A stretch of DNA of 9,965 bases, from assembly GCA_945907225.1 (NCBI GenBank), contig CAMDSN010000045.1, positions 1 to 9,965 on the forward strand. The letters are read 5' to 3'. A program made the translations under genes and the position numbers. Below are positions 1 to 6,648 of this stretch, piece after piece; positions within the stretch are counted from its first letter, which is position 1, and every line of letters begins with the position of its first letter. The stretch comes from Flavobacterium psychrophilum. Its GTDB lineage: Bacteria > Bacteroidota > Bacteroidia > Flavobacteriales > Flavobacteriaceae. The notes under the pieces are model-generated. The model was not told the DNA's origin. It made no database searches and was given only the letters and a program-made list of their open reading frames with translations.

Positions 1-1217
1 CTCTTAATTTGAATCGGAATATCTAATTTCAATGCGAGTAAAGGTTCAACTGTATCTAAAAATTTAATGGGATGTGCCGTTTCAAGGAAAACACCCACAC
101 AATTAGGTTGTTTTTTCATTTCCTTTTTTAAGCCAAGATACCCAACGGCGCCGTGAGGTTCGGCAATGTATTTGGTTTGTTTATATATGTTTTTAATGGC
201 AACTTCAGTTTCAGCATCGGTAAAGGAATACGAGCTGAAGTCTTTTTCAAATTCACTTAAGTTATTATCATATAATTCTTGAATTCTGATAAAATTACTT
301 GGGTTACCCACATCCATTGCATTTGAAATAGTTGCTATAGAAGGTTTTGGATTATAGTTTCCGTTTTCTAAAAATCTTGGAACGGTATCGTTAGCGTTTG
401 TCGAAGCCACAAAATGGGAGATAGGCAAACCCAAACGTTTGGCTATAATTCCGGCACAAATATTTCCAAAGTTGCCACTTGGACATGATAAGATAATTGG
501 TTTTTTTTCTTTTTTTAATTGTTGGTAGGCAAAGAAAATATAAAACATTTGCGGTAGCCATCGGGCAATATTAATTGAATTGGCCGACGTTAGATTTTTG
601 TGTTTTAAGCTTGCATCTAAAAATGCTTTTTTAACCATATCTTGGCAGTCATCAAATACGCCATCAACTTCTAAAGCTTTTATATTTTTTCCTAAAGTTG
701 TTAATTGTCTTTCTTGAATGTCGCTTACTTTGCCCGAGGGATAAAGGATAACAACTTCTATTCCTTTCGCGTCCAAAAAACCACTAGCAACTGCACCACC
801 TGTGTCTCCTGAAGTAGCAACTAAAACAGTGTTTCTGATGTCTTTTCCTCTATTGAAATACTCAAGGCAGCGTGACATGAAACGGGCGCCTACATCTTTA
901 AACGCCATTGTAGGTCCGTGAAAAAGTTCTAAAGAATACACATCCTCTTCAACACAAACACAAGGAAAATCAAAGCAAAGGGTATCGGCAATTATTGACT
1001 TTAACTCGGATTCTGGAATTTCCGATCCAATAAATTGTTTTATAGCTTCAAAGGCAATTTCGTTGTTAGAATAATTTTCAATATTTTCAAAAAATGAATT
1101 GGGCAACGGCAAAATAGATTCGGGAAAATACAACCCTCTATCAGGAGCTAATCCCGAAACCACTGCTTCTTCGAAACTAACTTTAGTTATTCTATTATTT
1201 AAACTATAATACTTCAT
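1..1217 (-). CDS. thrC: Threonine synthase, 3' end cut by window edge
   Basis: PLP-dependent cytosolic enzyme that converts O-phospho-L-homoserine to L-threonine and phosphate, the last step of threonine synthesis. I translated 405 uninterrupted codons from the ATG at 1217 to the window edge. The start MKYYSLNNR and an N-terminal arm (about residues 1-100) are typical of the bacterial ThrC family. MAFKDVGARFMSR (from residue 104) contains the PLP-binding lysine K107. VATSGDTGGAVASGF (from 133) and SCPSGNFGN further on are the substrate- and phosphate-binding loops of fold-type II PLP enzymes. The last visible residues, VFLETAHPIKFLDTVEP and onward, belong to the C-terminal part, so I estimate that only about 20-30 residues are missing. 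The ATG follows the thrB stop by a single base (TAA G ATG), so thrC is very probably translationally coupled to thrB. The assignment is firm; only the 3' end is unseen. Confidence 0.97.
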   Translation of the reverse strand, partial: MKYYSLNNRITKVSFEEAVVSGLAPDRGLYFPESILPLPNSFFENIENYSNNEIAFEAIKQFIGSEIPESELKSIIADTLCFDFPCVCVEEDVYSLELFHGPTMAFKDVGARFMSRCLEYFNRGKDIRNTVLVATSGDTGGAVASGFLDAKGIEVVILYPSGKVSDIQERQLTTLGKNIKALEVDGVFDDCQDMVKKAFLDASLKHKNLTSANSINIARWLPQMFYIFFAYQQLKKEKKPIILSCPSGNFGNICAGIIAKRLGLPISHFVASTNANDTVPRFLENGNYNPKPSIATISNAMDVGNPSNFIRIQELYDNNLSEFEKDFSSYSFTDAETEVAIKNIYKQTKYIAEPHGAVGYLGLKKEMKKQPNCVGVFLETAHPIKFLDTVEPLLALKLDIPIQIK

Positions 1218-1218
1218 C

Positions 1219-2154
1219 TTAAATTATTTTAGTCCCTTCTGCATTAATTAGCGATAGATGTATATCAAACGAAAGTTGACTATCCTGGAAGGCAATTTGC
1301 ATGGCATTGGCTACTATTTTGGCATTGGCTTTGCCATTACATAGTGCAAAAATTGATGGTCCGGCTCCCGAGATCCCGGCTCCCAAAGCACCATTATCAA
1401 TAGCAGTTTTTTTAACAGCATCAAAATAGGGAATCAAATGTTTTCTCGCGGGTTCTATCAACACATCTTTTAGCGACCGACCAATAAGTTCATAATCCTG
1501 AGTAAATAATCCTGCAATAAAACCGCCGAGATTTCCGGTTTGTGTAATGGCATCTTTTAACGGAACATATTCGGGTAATACGGCTCTTGAGTCTGATGTT
1601 TTTAGTTCTATATCGGGATGTAGTACCACAGCGTACATTTCTATCGGACTATCAATTCGAATTACATTCAAGGGATTATAACCACTAACCAGAGTGAATC
1701 CTCCTAAAAGACATGGAGCAACGTTGTCTGCGTGTTCTGAACCACTGGCAACTACTTCGCCTTTCATAGCAAATTCTATCAATTGATGTTTTGTGTATGG
1801 CCTACCAAGAAGTTCGTTAATTCCAAAAACAGCACCAGCAGCACTTGCAGATGAACTTCCTATTCCACTCCCTAGTTTTAGTTTTTTATGGATTTCTATT
1901 TCAAAACCAAAGTCCATTTCACCATGTTGTAAAACGTGATTATTTAGGAGTGCCAAAGCGGCTACACCCGCCACATTTTTTTCGATTTCTAATGGTAAAT
2001 CAGCACCAGTAATTTTGGAAATTCGAACTCCATTTATTGCAACTTTTCTAATAATCATTTCATCACCAATGCCATCTAGGCAAAGTCCCATTACATCAAA
2101 TCCGCAGTTTAGATTGGCAATAGTGGCAGGACAGAATATTTTGATTTCGTTCAT
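1219..2154 (-). CDS. thrB: Homoserine kinase (GHMP kinase family)
   Basis: Phosphorylates L-homoserine with ATP to give O-phosphohomoserine, the substrate of the downstream ThrC. The 311-residue length is normal for ThrB. All three GHMP-kinase motifs are visible. Motif 1 near the N-terminus is CPATIANLNCGFDVMGLCLD (residues 8-27). The glycine/serine-rich ATP phosphate loop is KLGSGIGSSSASAAGA (about 93-108). The C-terminal motif is GALGAGISGAGPSIFAL (255-271). HADNVAP (141-147) is a further conserved ThrB segment. The start is the ATG at 2154, preceded on the coding strand by a run of A, as is common in Bacteroidota, and there is no Shine-Dalgarno sequence. It lies between thrA (74-base spacer with a palindromic repeat) and thrC (1-base spacer) and is presumably co-transcribed with both. 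No defects are seen. Confidence 0.98.
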   Translation of the reverse strand: MNEIKIFCPATIANLNCGFDVMGLCLDGIGDEMIIRKVAINGVRISKITGADLPLEIEKNVAGVAALALLNNHVLQHGEMDFGFEIEIHKKLKLGSGIGSSSASAAGAVFGINELLGRPYTKHQLIEFAMKGEVVASGSEHADNVAPCLLGGFTLVSGYNPLNVIRIDSPIEMYAVVLHPDIELKTSDSRAVLPEYVPLKDAITQTGNLGGFIAGLFTQDYELIGRSLKDVLIEPARKHLIPYFDAVKKTAIDNGALGAGISGAGPSIFALCNGKANAKIVANAMQIAFQDSQLSFDIHLSLINAEGTKII

Positions 2155-2165
2155 TTTTTTTTATA

Positions 2166-2224
2166 GTTGTTGGTTGTCGGTTGTCAGTTGTTGGATATTT
2201 TCCTATCAACTATCAACGGTCAAC
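2166..2224. repeat. Inverted array of GTTG heptamers (REP-like palindrome)
   Basis: The 74-base thrA-thrB spacer is almost filled by an inverted repeat. On the plus strand four tandem heptamers, GTTGTTG, GTTGTCG, GTTGTCA and GTTGTTG, occupy 2166-2193. On the minus strand three heptamers, GTTGACC, GTTGATA and GTTGATA, occupy 2224-2204. The 18-base arms 2173-2190 and 2207-2224 match at 14 of 18 positions around a 16-base centre, which itself can pair GGA with TCC. The element starts just outside thrB and ends five bases from the thrA stop codon. The layout resembles repetitive extragenic palindromes, and GTTGTC/GACAAC-type repeats are, from memory, common between flavobacterial genes. In RNA it would form a hairpin between two operon genes. 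Copy number cannot be judged from one window. Confidence 0.7.
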
Positions 2225-2228
2225 TTTT

Positions 2229-4676
2229 TTACACGTTTCCAATTCTAATTACGTCGGCAAAAATACCAGAAGCCGTAACAGCAGCACCAGCACCGGCGCC
2301 TTTAATAATTAATGGTTGGTCTACATATCGATCTGTGAAAAATTCTACAATATTGTCTTTGCCTTCTAAATTGTAGAACGGACTTTCCTTGGGTATAAAC
2401 TGCAAGCCAACAGCGGCTTTTCCATTATCAAATTTTGCCACAAATTTTATTCTGCATTCTTTCGCTTTTGCTTCGGCTAATAGTTTGTTAAAATGCGCTT
2501 CATGAGTAATGAGGGATTTAAAAAAGTCTTCATTATTTGTAGTATCCATACACGCTTTTGGTAAGAAGCAATTATTCTCAATTTCTTCAATATCCATTTT
2601 ATATCCACTTTCGCGAATAAGAATTAGAATTTTCCTTGCTACATCAACGCCACTTAAATCAATTTTCGGATCAGGCTCTGTAAAGCCTTGAACACCTGCT
2701 TCTTTTACAACATCATGAAAGTTATAATTTTCGCTAAAATTATTAAAAATAAAGTTTAAACTACCCGAAAGCACAGCCTGTATTTTATTTACTTTATCGC
2801 CTGAAGCAATCAAATGCTTGAGCGTGTCAATAATAGGTAATCCAGCTCCAACATTAGTTTCAAATAGGAACGGAGCATTGTATTTTCGAGATAGATTTTT
2901 TAGATTTTTATAATTTTCAAATTCAGAAGAACAGGCAATTTTATTACAAGTAACCACAGCAATATTTTGACTTAAGAATTTATCATACATAGATGCAATA
3001 TCCGAGTTTGCGGTTATATCAACAAAAATGCTATTGCGTAGATTTAATTTTTTGACGGTAGCAATAAAAACAGTATTATCAGTGTTTTCGCCTTCAGTTA
3101 GCTTATTCTTCCAGTCGTTTAGGTCAATTCCTTCCTCGTCAAACACCATTTTTTTAGAATTTGTTAGTGCAATAACTCGTAGATTGATCTTTAAGTTGTC
3201 TTTTAAGAAATTTTTCTGTTGTTTAATTTGATCAATGAACTTTTCTCCAACATTACCAACTCCCATCACAAATAGGTTTAATTGCTTTGTATTGTCTTCA
3301 AAAAATCTTTCATGAAGCGTGTTCAATGCTTTTACTACGTCTTTTTCATTAATCACAACCGATATGTTTCTTTCTGAAGCACCCTGTGCAATAGCTCTAA
3401 TATTAACGTTGTTTTTACCCAATGTGCTAAACATTTTACCACTAATTCCTTGGTGATTTTTCATGTTTTCGCCAACTAAAGCTACTATGCATAACTCTTT
3501 TTCAACAATGCAGGGCTCTACTCTGTTTTGTGAAATTTCAATTTCAAAGGTTTTGTCAATCGCGTCTTTGGCTTTAGCAGCATCCGAATTTAAAATGCCA
3601 ATGCAAATGGAATGTTCGGAAGAAGCTTGGGTTATAAAAATTACATTAATATTATGTTGAGATAAGACCTCAAATAATCGTTTTGATGAACCAGCAACGC
3701 CAATCATACCGGAACCTTCTAAAGTTAGTAAAGCTATGTTGTCTATATGCGAAATTCCTTTTATAGGGTTTGTAGTCGATTTTGAATTGCTAGAAATTAA
3801 GGTCCCCTTAGTATTGGGTTCAAATGTATTTTTAATTAATATTGGAATACTATCTTTTAAAACAGGTTGAATGGTTGGCGGATATAGAACTTTTGCTCCA
3901 AAATGAGATAATTCCATAGCTTCTTGATAGGATATTGTATCTATAGGTTGGGCTTGTTTTACAATTTTTGGATTTGCTGTAAACATTCCATCAACGTCGG
4001 TCCAAATTTCAAGAATTTCGGCTTTTAGGGCTGCGGCTAAAATTGCAGCCGTATAATCAGACCCCCCTCTACCAAGGGTGGTGCTGTTGCCATCTAGAGA
4101 AGAGGCAATAAATCCGGGCAAAACAACAACTTGAAATGAAATTGATTTATAAAAATCAGTTATTAAAAGATTTGTTTTTTCAAAATTAACTTGGGCCATT
4201 CCAAAATTTGAATCGGTTTTAATTAATTCTCTGCTGTCTTTAAAACAGGAATTAGCAACACTTTCTTTGAGAGCCAAAGCTATAATTTGAGAGGATAACA
4301 ACTCTCCAAATCCCGCAACGATATCAGCGGTACGATCTGAAATTTCACCCAAAAGATAACAGCCGTCCAAGAGTGTTTTTAAATGGTTGATAGCGCCATT
4401 AACGGTGTCTATTATTTCATTTTGATCACTTATTGGTATTAATTGATCTATTACTGCTTTGTGTTTTTGCTCAATTTCCGCAACAATTTCTTTGTATTTT
4501 TTATCTTTTGCCGAGGCAGTTTTTCCGGCTAGAAGTAATAAATCTGTTACACCACTAAATGCTGAAACTACAACATTTAATTTATGAGATTTACTTTTGT
4601 TTGCTACAATTGCAATTGTTTTTGAAATATTTTCTGAATTGGCTACTGATGTGCCGCCAAATTTTAATACTATCAT
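2229..4676 (-). CDS. thrA: Bifunctional aspartokinase / homoserine dehydrogenase
   Basis: Fused enzyme catalysing the first and third steps from aspartate to threonine: ATP-dependent phosphorylation of aspartate and NAD(P)H-dependent reduction of aspartate semialdehyde to homoserine. The length of 815 residues fits the family (E. coli ThrA is 820). The aspartokinase domain (about 1-300) shows KFGGTS (5-10), GRGGSDYTA (202-210) and DVDGMFTANP (227-236). Two ACT-type regulatory segments follow (about 315-460), including VALVGENMKNHQGISGKMFS and NVNIRAIAQGASERNISVV; in this family such domains bind threonine for feedback inhibition. The dehydrogenase part begins with the Rossmann motif GVGNVG (472-477). 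It continues with LSGSLNFIF (636-644) and FTEPDPKIDLSGVDVARK (665-682), where D678 and K682 match the catalytic aspartate and lysine of the family. It is the first structural gene of the thrABC operon and is preceded by a threonine-rich short ORF. Confidence 0.98.
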   Translation of the reverse strand: MIVLKFGGTSVANSENISKTIAIVANKSKSHKLNVVVSAFSGVTDLLLLAGKTASAKDKKYKEIVAEIEQKHKAVIDQLIPISDQNEIIDTVNGAINHLKTLLDGCYLLGEISDRTADIVAGFGELLSSQIIALALKESVANSCFKDSRELIKTDSNFGMAQVNFEKTNLLITDFYKSISFQVVVLPGFIASSLDGNSTTLGRGGSDYTAAILAAALKAEILEIWTDVDGMFTANPKIVKQAQPIDTISYQEAMELSHFGAKVLYPPTIQPVLKDSIPILIKNTFEPNTKGTLISSNSKSTTNPIKGISHIDNIALLTLEGSGMIGVAGSSKRLFEVLSQHNINVIFITQASSEHSICIGILNSDAAKAKDAIDKTFEIEISQNRVEPCIVEKELCIVALVGENMKNHQGISGKMFSTLGKNNVNIRAIAQGASERNISVVINEKDVVKALNTLHERFFEDNTKQLNLFVMGVGNVGEKFIDQIKQQKNFLKDNLKINLRVIALTNSKKMVFDEEGIDLNDWKNKLTEGENTDNTVFIATVKKLNLRNSIFVDITANSDIASMYDKFLSQNIAVVTCNKIACSSEFENYKNLKNLSRKYNAPFLFETNVGAGLPIIDTLKHLIASGDKVNKIQAVLSGSLNFIFNNFSENYNFHDVVKEAGVQGFTEPDPKIDLSGVDVARKILILIRESGYKMDIEEIENNCFLPKACMDTTNNEDFFKSLITHEAHFNKLLAEAKAKECRIKFVAKFDNGKAAVGLQFIPKESPFYNLEGKDNIVEFFTDRYVDQPLIIKGAGAGAAVTASGIFADVIRIGNV

Positions 4677-4758
4677 GATTTTAATATGCGTTGAAATTAT
4701 TAGTAATAAGTTGTCCTACTTTTTGTAAAAGTCAATTAACGTGGATTATATGAAATGA

Positions 4759-4857
4759 TTATACCCCAAATGGGGTTGAAGTTGTTTTGGTAACAACTAT
4801 AAATATAGCTGAATTAGCTGGAGCATATAAAGTAATTATGTTGTTTAAATTCCACAT
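4759..4857 (-). CDS. Candidate thr operon leader peptide, 32 aa
   Basis: A short ORF lies 82 bases upstream of thrA on the same strand, from ATG (4857-4855) to TAA (4761-4759). The peptide begins MWNLNNIITLYAPANSA and ends IFIVVTKTTSTPFGV. Residues 23-28 are T-K-T-T-S-T, giving four Thr in six codons (ACC, ACA, ACT, ACC), preceded by the Ile/Val run I-F-I-V-V. Overall there are 5 Thr and 4 Ile in 32 codons. Thr and Ile codons are what enterobacterial thr leader peptides use to sense charged tRNA, so this is a good candidate for ribosome-mediated attenuation of thrABC. The frame stays open upstream to a TGA at 4992-4990, but no ATG, GTG or TTG occurs there, so this ATG is the only plausible start. 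Two small hairpins lie within its 3' half. It is too short for routine gene finding; expression and function are inferred. Confidence 0.6.
   Translation of the reverse strand: MWNLNNIITLYAPANSAIFIVVTKTTSTPFGV
4763..4798 (-). promoter_or_regulatory. Two hairpins inside the candidate thr leader ORF
   Basis: Reading the minus strand, AGTTGTT and AACAACT (bases 4798-4792 and 4786-4780) form a perfect 7-bp stem with a 5-base loop that contains the first Thr codon of the Thr-rich tail. Immediately downstream ACCCC and GGGGT (4776-4772 and 4767-4763) form a 5-bp, mostly GC stem with a 4-base loop just before the stop codon. This is the only GC-rich stem in a very AT-rich spacer. A ribosome stalled at the Thr codons would cover the first stem and disturb the second. 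A further copy of ACAACTT lies at 4715-4709 on the same strand and could compete for pairing with the first arm. No U-run follows the GC stem, so it is not a standard terminator. The pairing is seen; the regulatory role is inferred. Confidence 0.4.
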
Positions 4858-4862
4858 GATTT

Positions 4863-4870
4863 CAAAAATA
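4863..4870 (-). promoter_or_regulatory. Candidate -7 box for the thr leader/operon
   Basis: The minus strand reads TATTTTTG, a full match to the Bacteroidota -7 consensus TAnnTTTG. It ends five bases before the ATG of the candidate leader ORF, so a transcript from it would start at or within a few bases of that AUG. This would make the leader peptide nearly leaderless. A matching TTTG -33 element is not visible at the usual distance; only a T-rich run is present there. In such AT-rich DNA a chance match is possible. Confidence 0.35.
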
Positions 4871-5013
4871 CTACTTTTTGTATAGTAAAAAAGGATATAG
4901 GTTATTTTTATTAAAATCGTAGTTATCGGGATAGTAGCTAAAAAAAATAACTTTTTTAAAAGCTTTCGTACTCTTATATTATTGAATTCTCAATAAAATA
5001 CTATACATAAAAC

Positions 5014-5044
5014 TTGTTTATTAATTAATGTTTATTGAATTTTG
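5014..5044 (+). promoter_or_regulatory. Candidate hutH promoter
   Basis: TTG at 5014-5016 and GAATTTTG at 5037-5044 are separated by 20 bases. The second differs from the Bacteroidota -7 consensus TAnnTTTG only at its first base, and the spacing to a -33 TTG is right. Transcription would begin about 5048-5050, giving a short 5' UTR of roughly 16-18 bases ending in the A-rich stretch before the hutH ATG. No Shine-Dalgarno sequence is present, which is usual in this phylum. No clear operator dyad was found around it. Confidence 0.4.
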
Positions 5045-5065
5045 AGCACGATTTGAAAGTAAAAA

Positions 5066-6568
5066 ATGGAAAATACGTACTATATCAGTTCTCAATTATT
5101 GACATTAGAGGATTTACAAATAATTGTTTCTCAAAACAAATTGCTTTCACTCTCAGATGAAGCAAAAATTAATATTCAAAAATGTAGAGCGTATTTAGAC
5201 AAGAAAATGGCGAATCAAGACAAGCCAGTTTATGGAATAAATACAGGTTTTGGTGCCTTATGCAATGTAAAAATTTCTAATAACGACTTGTCTGCTTTAC
5301 AAGAAAATTTGGTTCGCTCACATGCCTGTGGGATTGGAGATAGTGTTCCAATTGAGATTGTGAAAATCATGCTTTTACTTAAAATACAATCTTTAAGTTA
5401 TGGTCATTCTGGAGTTCAATTGATTACTGTTGAACGTTTGATAGATTTTTATAACCATGATATTTTTCCAGTAATTTATGAGCAAGGTTCCTTAGGTGCC
5501 AGTGGTGATTTGGCGCCATTAGCGCATTTGTCACTTCCATTGCTCGGTGAGGGAGAAGTATATTTTGAAGGAAAAAAAGTTGATAGCGCATTTGTATTGA
5601 AGAAATTTAATTGGAAGCCCATTATATTGCAATCAAAAGAAGGCTTGGCACTTCTTAACGGAACCCAATTTATGAGCGCTTATGGTTGTTATATTTTATT
5701 AAAAGCTTCAAAATTTTCATATTTTTCAGACTTGATTTCGGCTATATCGTTGGAAGCATTTGATGGTAGAATTGAGCCGTTTAATGAATTAATTCACTTT
5801 GTTCGGCCGCACAAAGGACAAATTAATACGGCAAAACGAATTAAGGAATTGCTTGATGGAAGTGAAATTATTTCACAAACAAAAGATCATGTTCAGGATC
5901 CTTATTCTTTTAGATGTATTCCTCAAGTTCATGGGGCATCAAAAGATACTTTGTCATACGTAAAAAAAGTGTTTACAACCGAAATTAATTCGGTTACAGA
6001 TAATCCGAATATTTTTGTTGAAAGTGACCAAATTATTTCTGGTGGTAATTTTCATGGGCAGCCCTTGGCATTAGCATTAGATTTTTTGTCAATTGCTTTG
6101 GCAGAATTGGGAAGTATCTCTGAGAGACGGACATATCAATTAATTTCGGGTTTAAGAGGCTTGCCGCCTTTTTTGGTTAACAATCCCGGACTTAATTCAG
6201 GATTTATGATACCGCAGTATACAGCTGCAAGTATTGCAAGCCAAAACAAACAATTGGCAAGTCCGGCTAGTGTTGACAGTATTGTTTCTAGTAATGGGCA
6301 AGAAGATCATGTCAGTATGGGCGCCAATGCTGCTACAAAATGTTTGAAAGTGATGGTAAATTTAGAACGAATTTTGGCGATTGAATTGATGAACGCTTCG
6401 CAAGCAATTGAATTTCGAAGACCACTGCAATCGAGCCCTTTTGTAGAATCTTTTTTGAAGTCATTCCGTTCGGAAGTTTCACTCGTGAAAGAAGACAGAA
6501 TATTACACTATGATATTCAAAATTCAATATCTTTTTTAAATACAATTAGTGTTGATTTTGATGAATAA
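5066..6568 (+). CDS. hutH: Histidine ammonia-lyase
   Basis: Deaminates L-histidine to trans-urocanate and ammonia, the first step of histidine degradation, in the cytosol. The length of 500 residues is normal. The Ala145-Ser146-Gly147 triad in GSLGASGDLAPLAHLSL cyclises to the electrophilic MIO cofactor. The active-site tyrosine loop is VYGINTGFG (Y56). Substrate-type residues point to histidine rather than tyrosine or phenylalanine: NLVRSHACG has Ser85-His86 where tyrosine lyases have His-Leu. Further signs are QDPYSFRC (Q277, Y280, R283), NFHGQP (F329) and GQEDHVSMG (E413). The gene stands alone between the divergent thr operon and the convergent clpC; hutU, hutI and hutG are not in the window, so the rest of the pathway must be elsewhere if present. 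The ATG at 5066 follows an A-rich stretch. Histidine lyase is favoured over related aromatic lyases on residue evidence alone. Confidence 0.94.
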   Translation: MENTYYISSQLLTLEDLQIIVSQNKLLSLSDEAKINIQKCRAYLDKKMANQDKPVYGINTGFGALCNVKISNNDLSALQENLVRSHACGIGDSVPIEIVKIMLLLKIQSLSYGHSGVQLITVERLIDFYNHDIFPVIYEQGSLGASGDLAPLAHLSLPLLGEGEVYFEGKKVDSAFVLKKFNWKPIILQSKEGLALLNGTQFMSAYGCYILLKASKFSYFSDLISAISLEAFDGRIEPFNELIHFVRPHKGQINTAKRIKELLDGSEIISQTKDHVQDPYSFRCIPQVHGASKDTLSYVKKVFTTEINSVTDNPNIFVESDQIISGGNFHGQPLALALDFLSIALAELGSISERRTYQLISGLRGLPPFLVNNPGLNSGFMIPQYTAASIASQNKQLASPASVDSIVSSNGQEDHVSMGANAATKCLKVMVNLERILAIELMNASQAIEFRRPLQSSPFVESFLKSFRSEVSLVKEDRILHYDIQNSISFLNTISVDFDE

Positions 6569-6581
6569 TTAAAGTTAATTG

Positions 6582-6628
6582 AAAAAAAATAACCCAAAAA
6601 ACAAACAAGAGTTGTGTTTATTGGGTTA
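6582..6628 (-). terminator. Intrinsic terminator of clpC in the hutH-clpC convergent gap
   Basis: TAACCCAA (6590-6597) and TTGGGTTA (6621-6628) form a perfect 8-bp stem. After one mismatch it is extended by five more pairs (AAACA with TGTTT). On the minus strand the stem is followed directly by eight T (6589-6582), the classic rho-independent arrangement, beginning 21 bases after the clpC stop. For hutH, read on the plus strand, the same hairpin is followed only by AAAATG, so it is a weaker terminator in that direction, although the stem could still protect the mRNA 3' end. Confidence 0.8.
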
Positions 6629-6648
6629 AAATGTATCCAAAAATGAAA

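Noticed and set aside
2015..2376. Short plus-strand open frames across the thrA-thrB junction
   Set aside because: They run antisense through thrB, the palindromic spacer and the thrA 3' end; their composition and lack of motifs mark them as shadows.
4936..4964. AGCT-flanked A8/T6 hairpin between the two divergent promoters, considered as a bidirectional terminator
   Set aside because: The stem is only A-T pairs plus a small AGCT match with an unpaired AAA, and there is no gene ending nearby to need a terminator.
4858..4989. Extension of the leader ORF upstream in the same frame, also rich in Ile and Thr codons
   Set aside because: The frame is open back to TGA at 4992-4990, but there is no ATG, GTG or TTG. 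The Ile and Lys richness is what AT-rich noncoding DNA gives, so the leader is called from the ATG at 4857.
4677..5065. A T-box or metabolite riboswitch upstream of thrA
   Set aside because: No T-box consensus, specifier-loop arrangement or conserved riboswitch core was recognised. The region is too AT-rich and lacks long GC stems; the short Thr-rich ORF explains it better.
5066..6568. Tyrosine or phenylalanine ammonia-lyase (for example of a flexirubin or aryl polyene pathway)
   Set aside because: The selectivity site reads Ser-His (NLVRSHACG) and the C-terminal motif is GQEDHVSMG, both histidine-lyase type; no pigment or polyketide genes are nearby.
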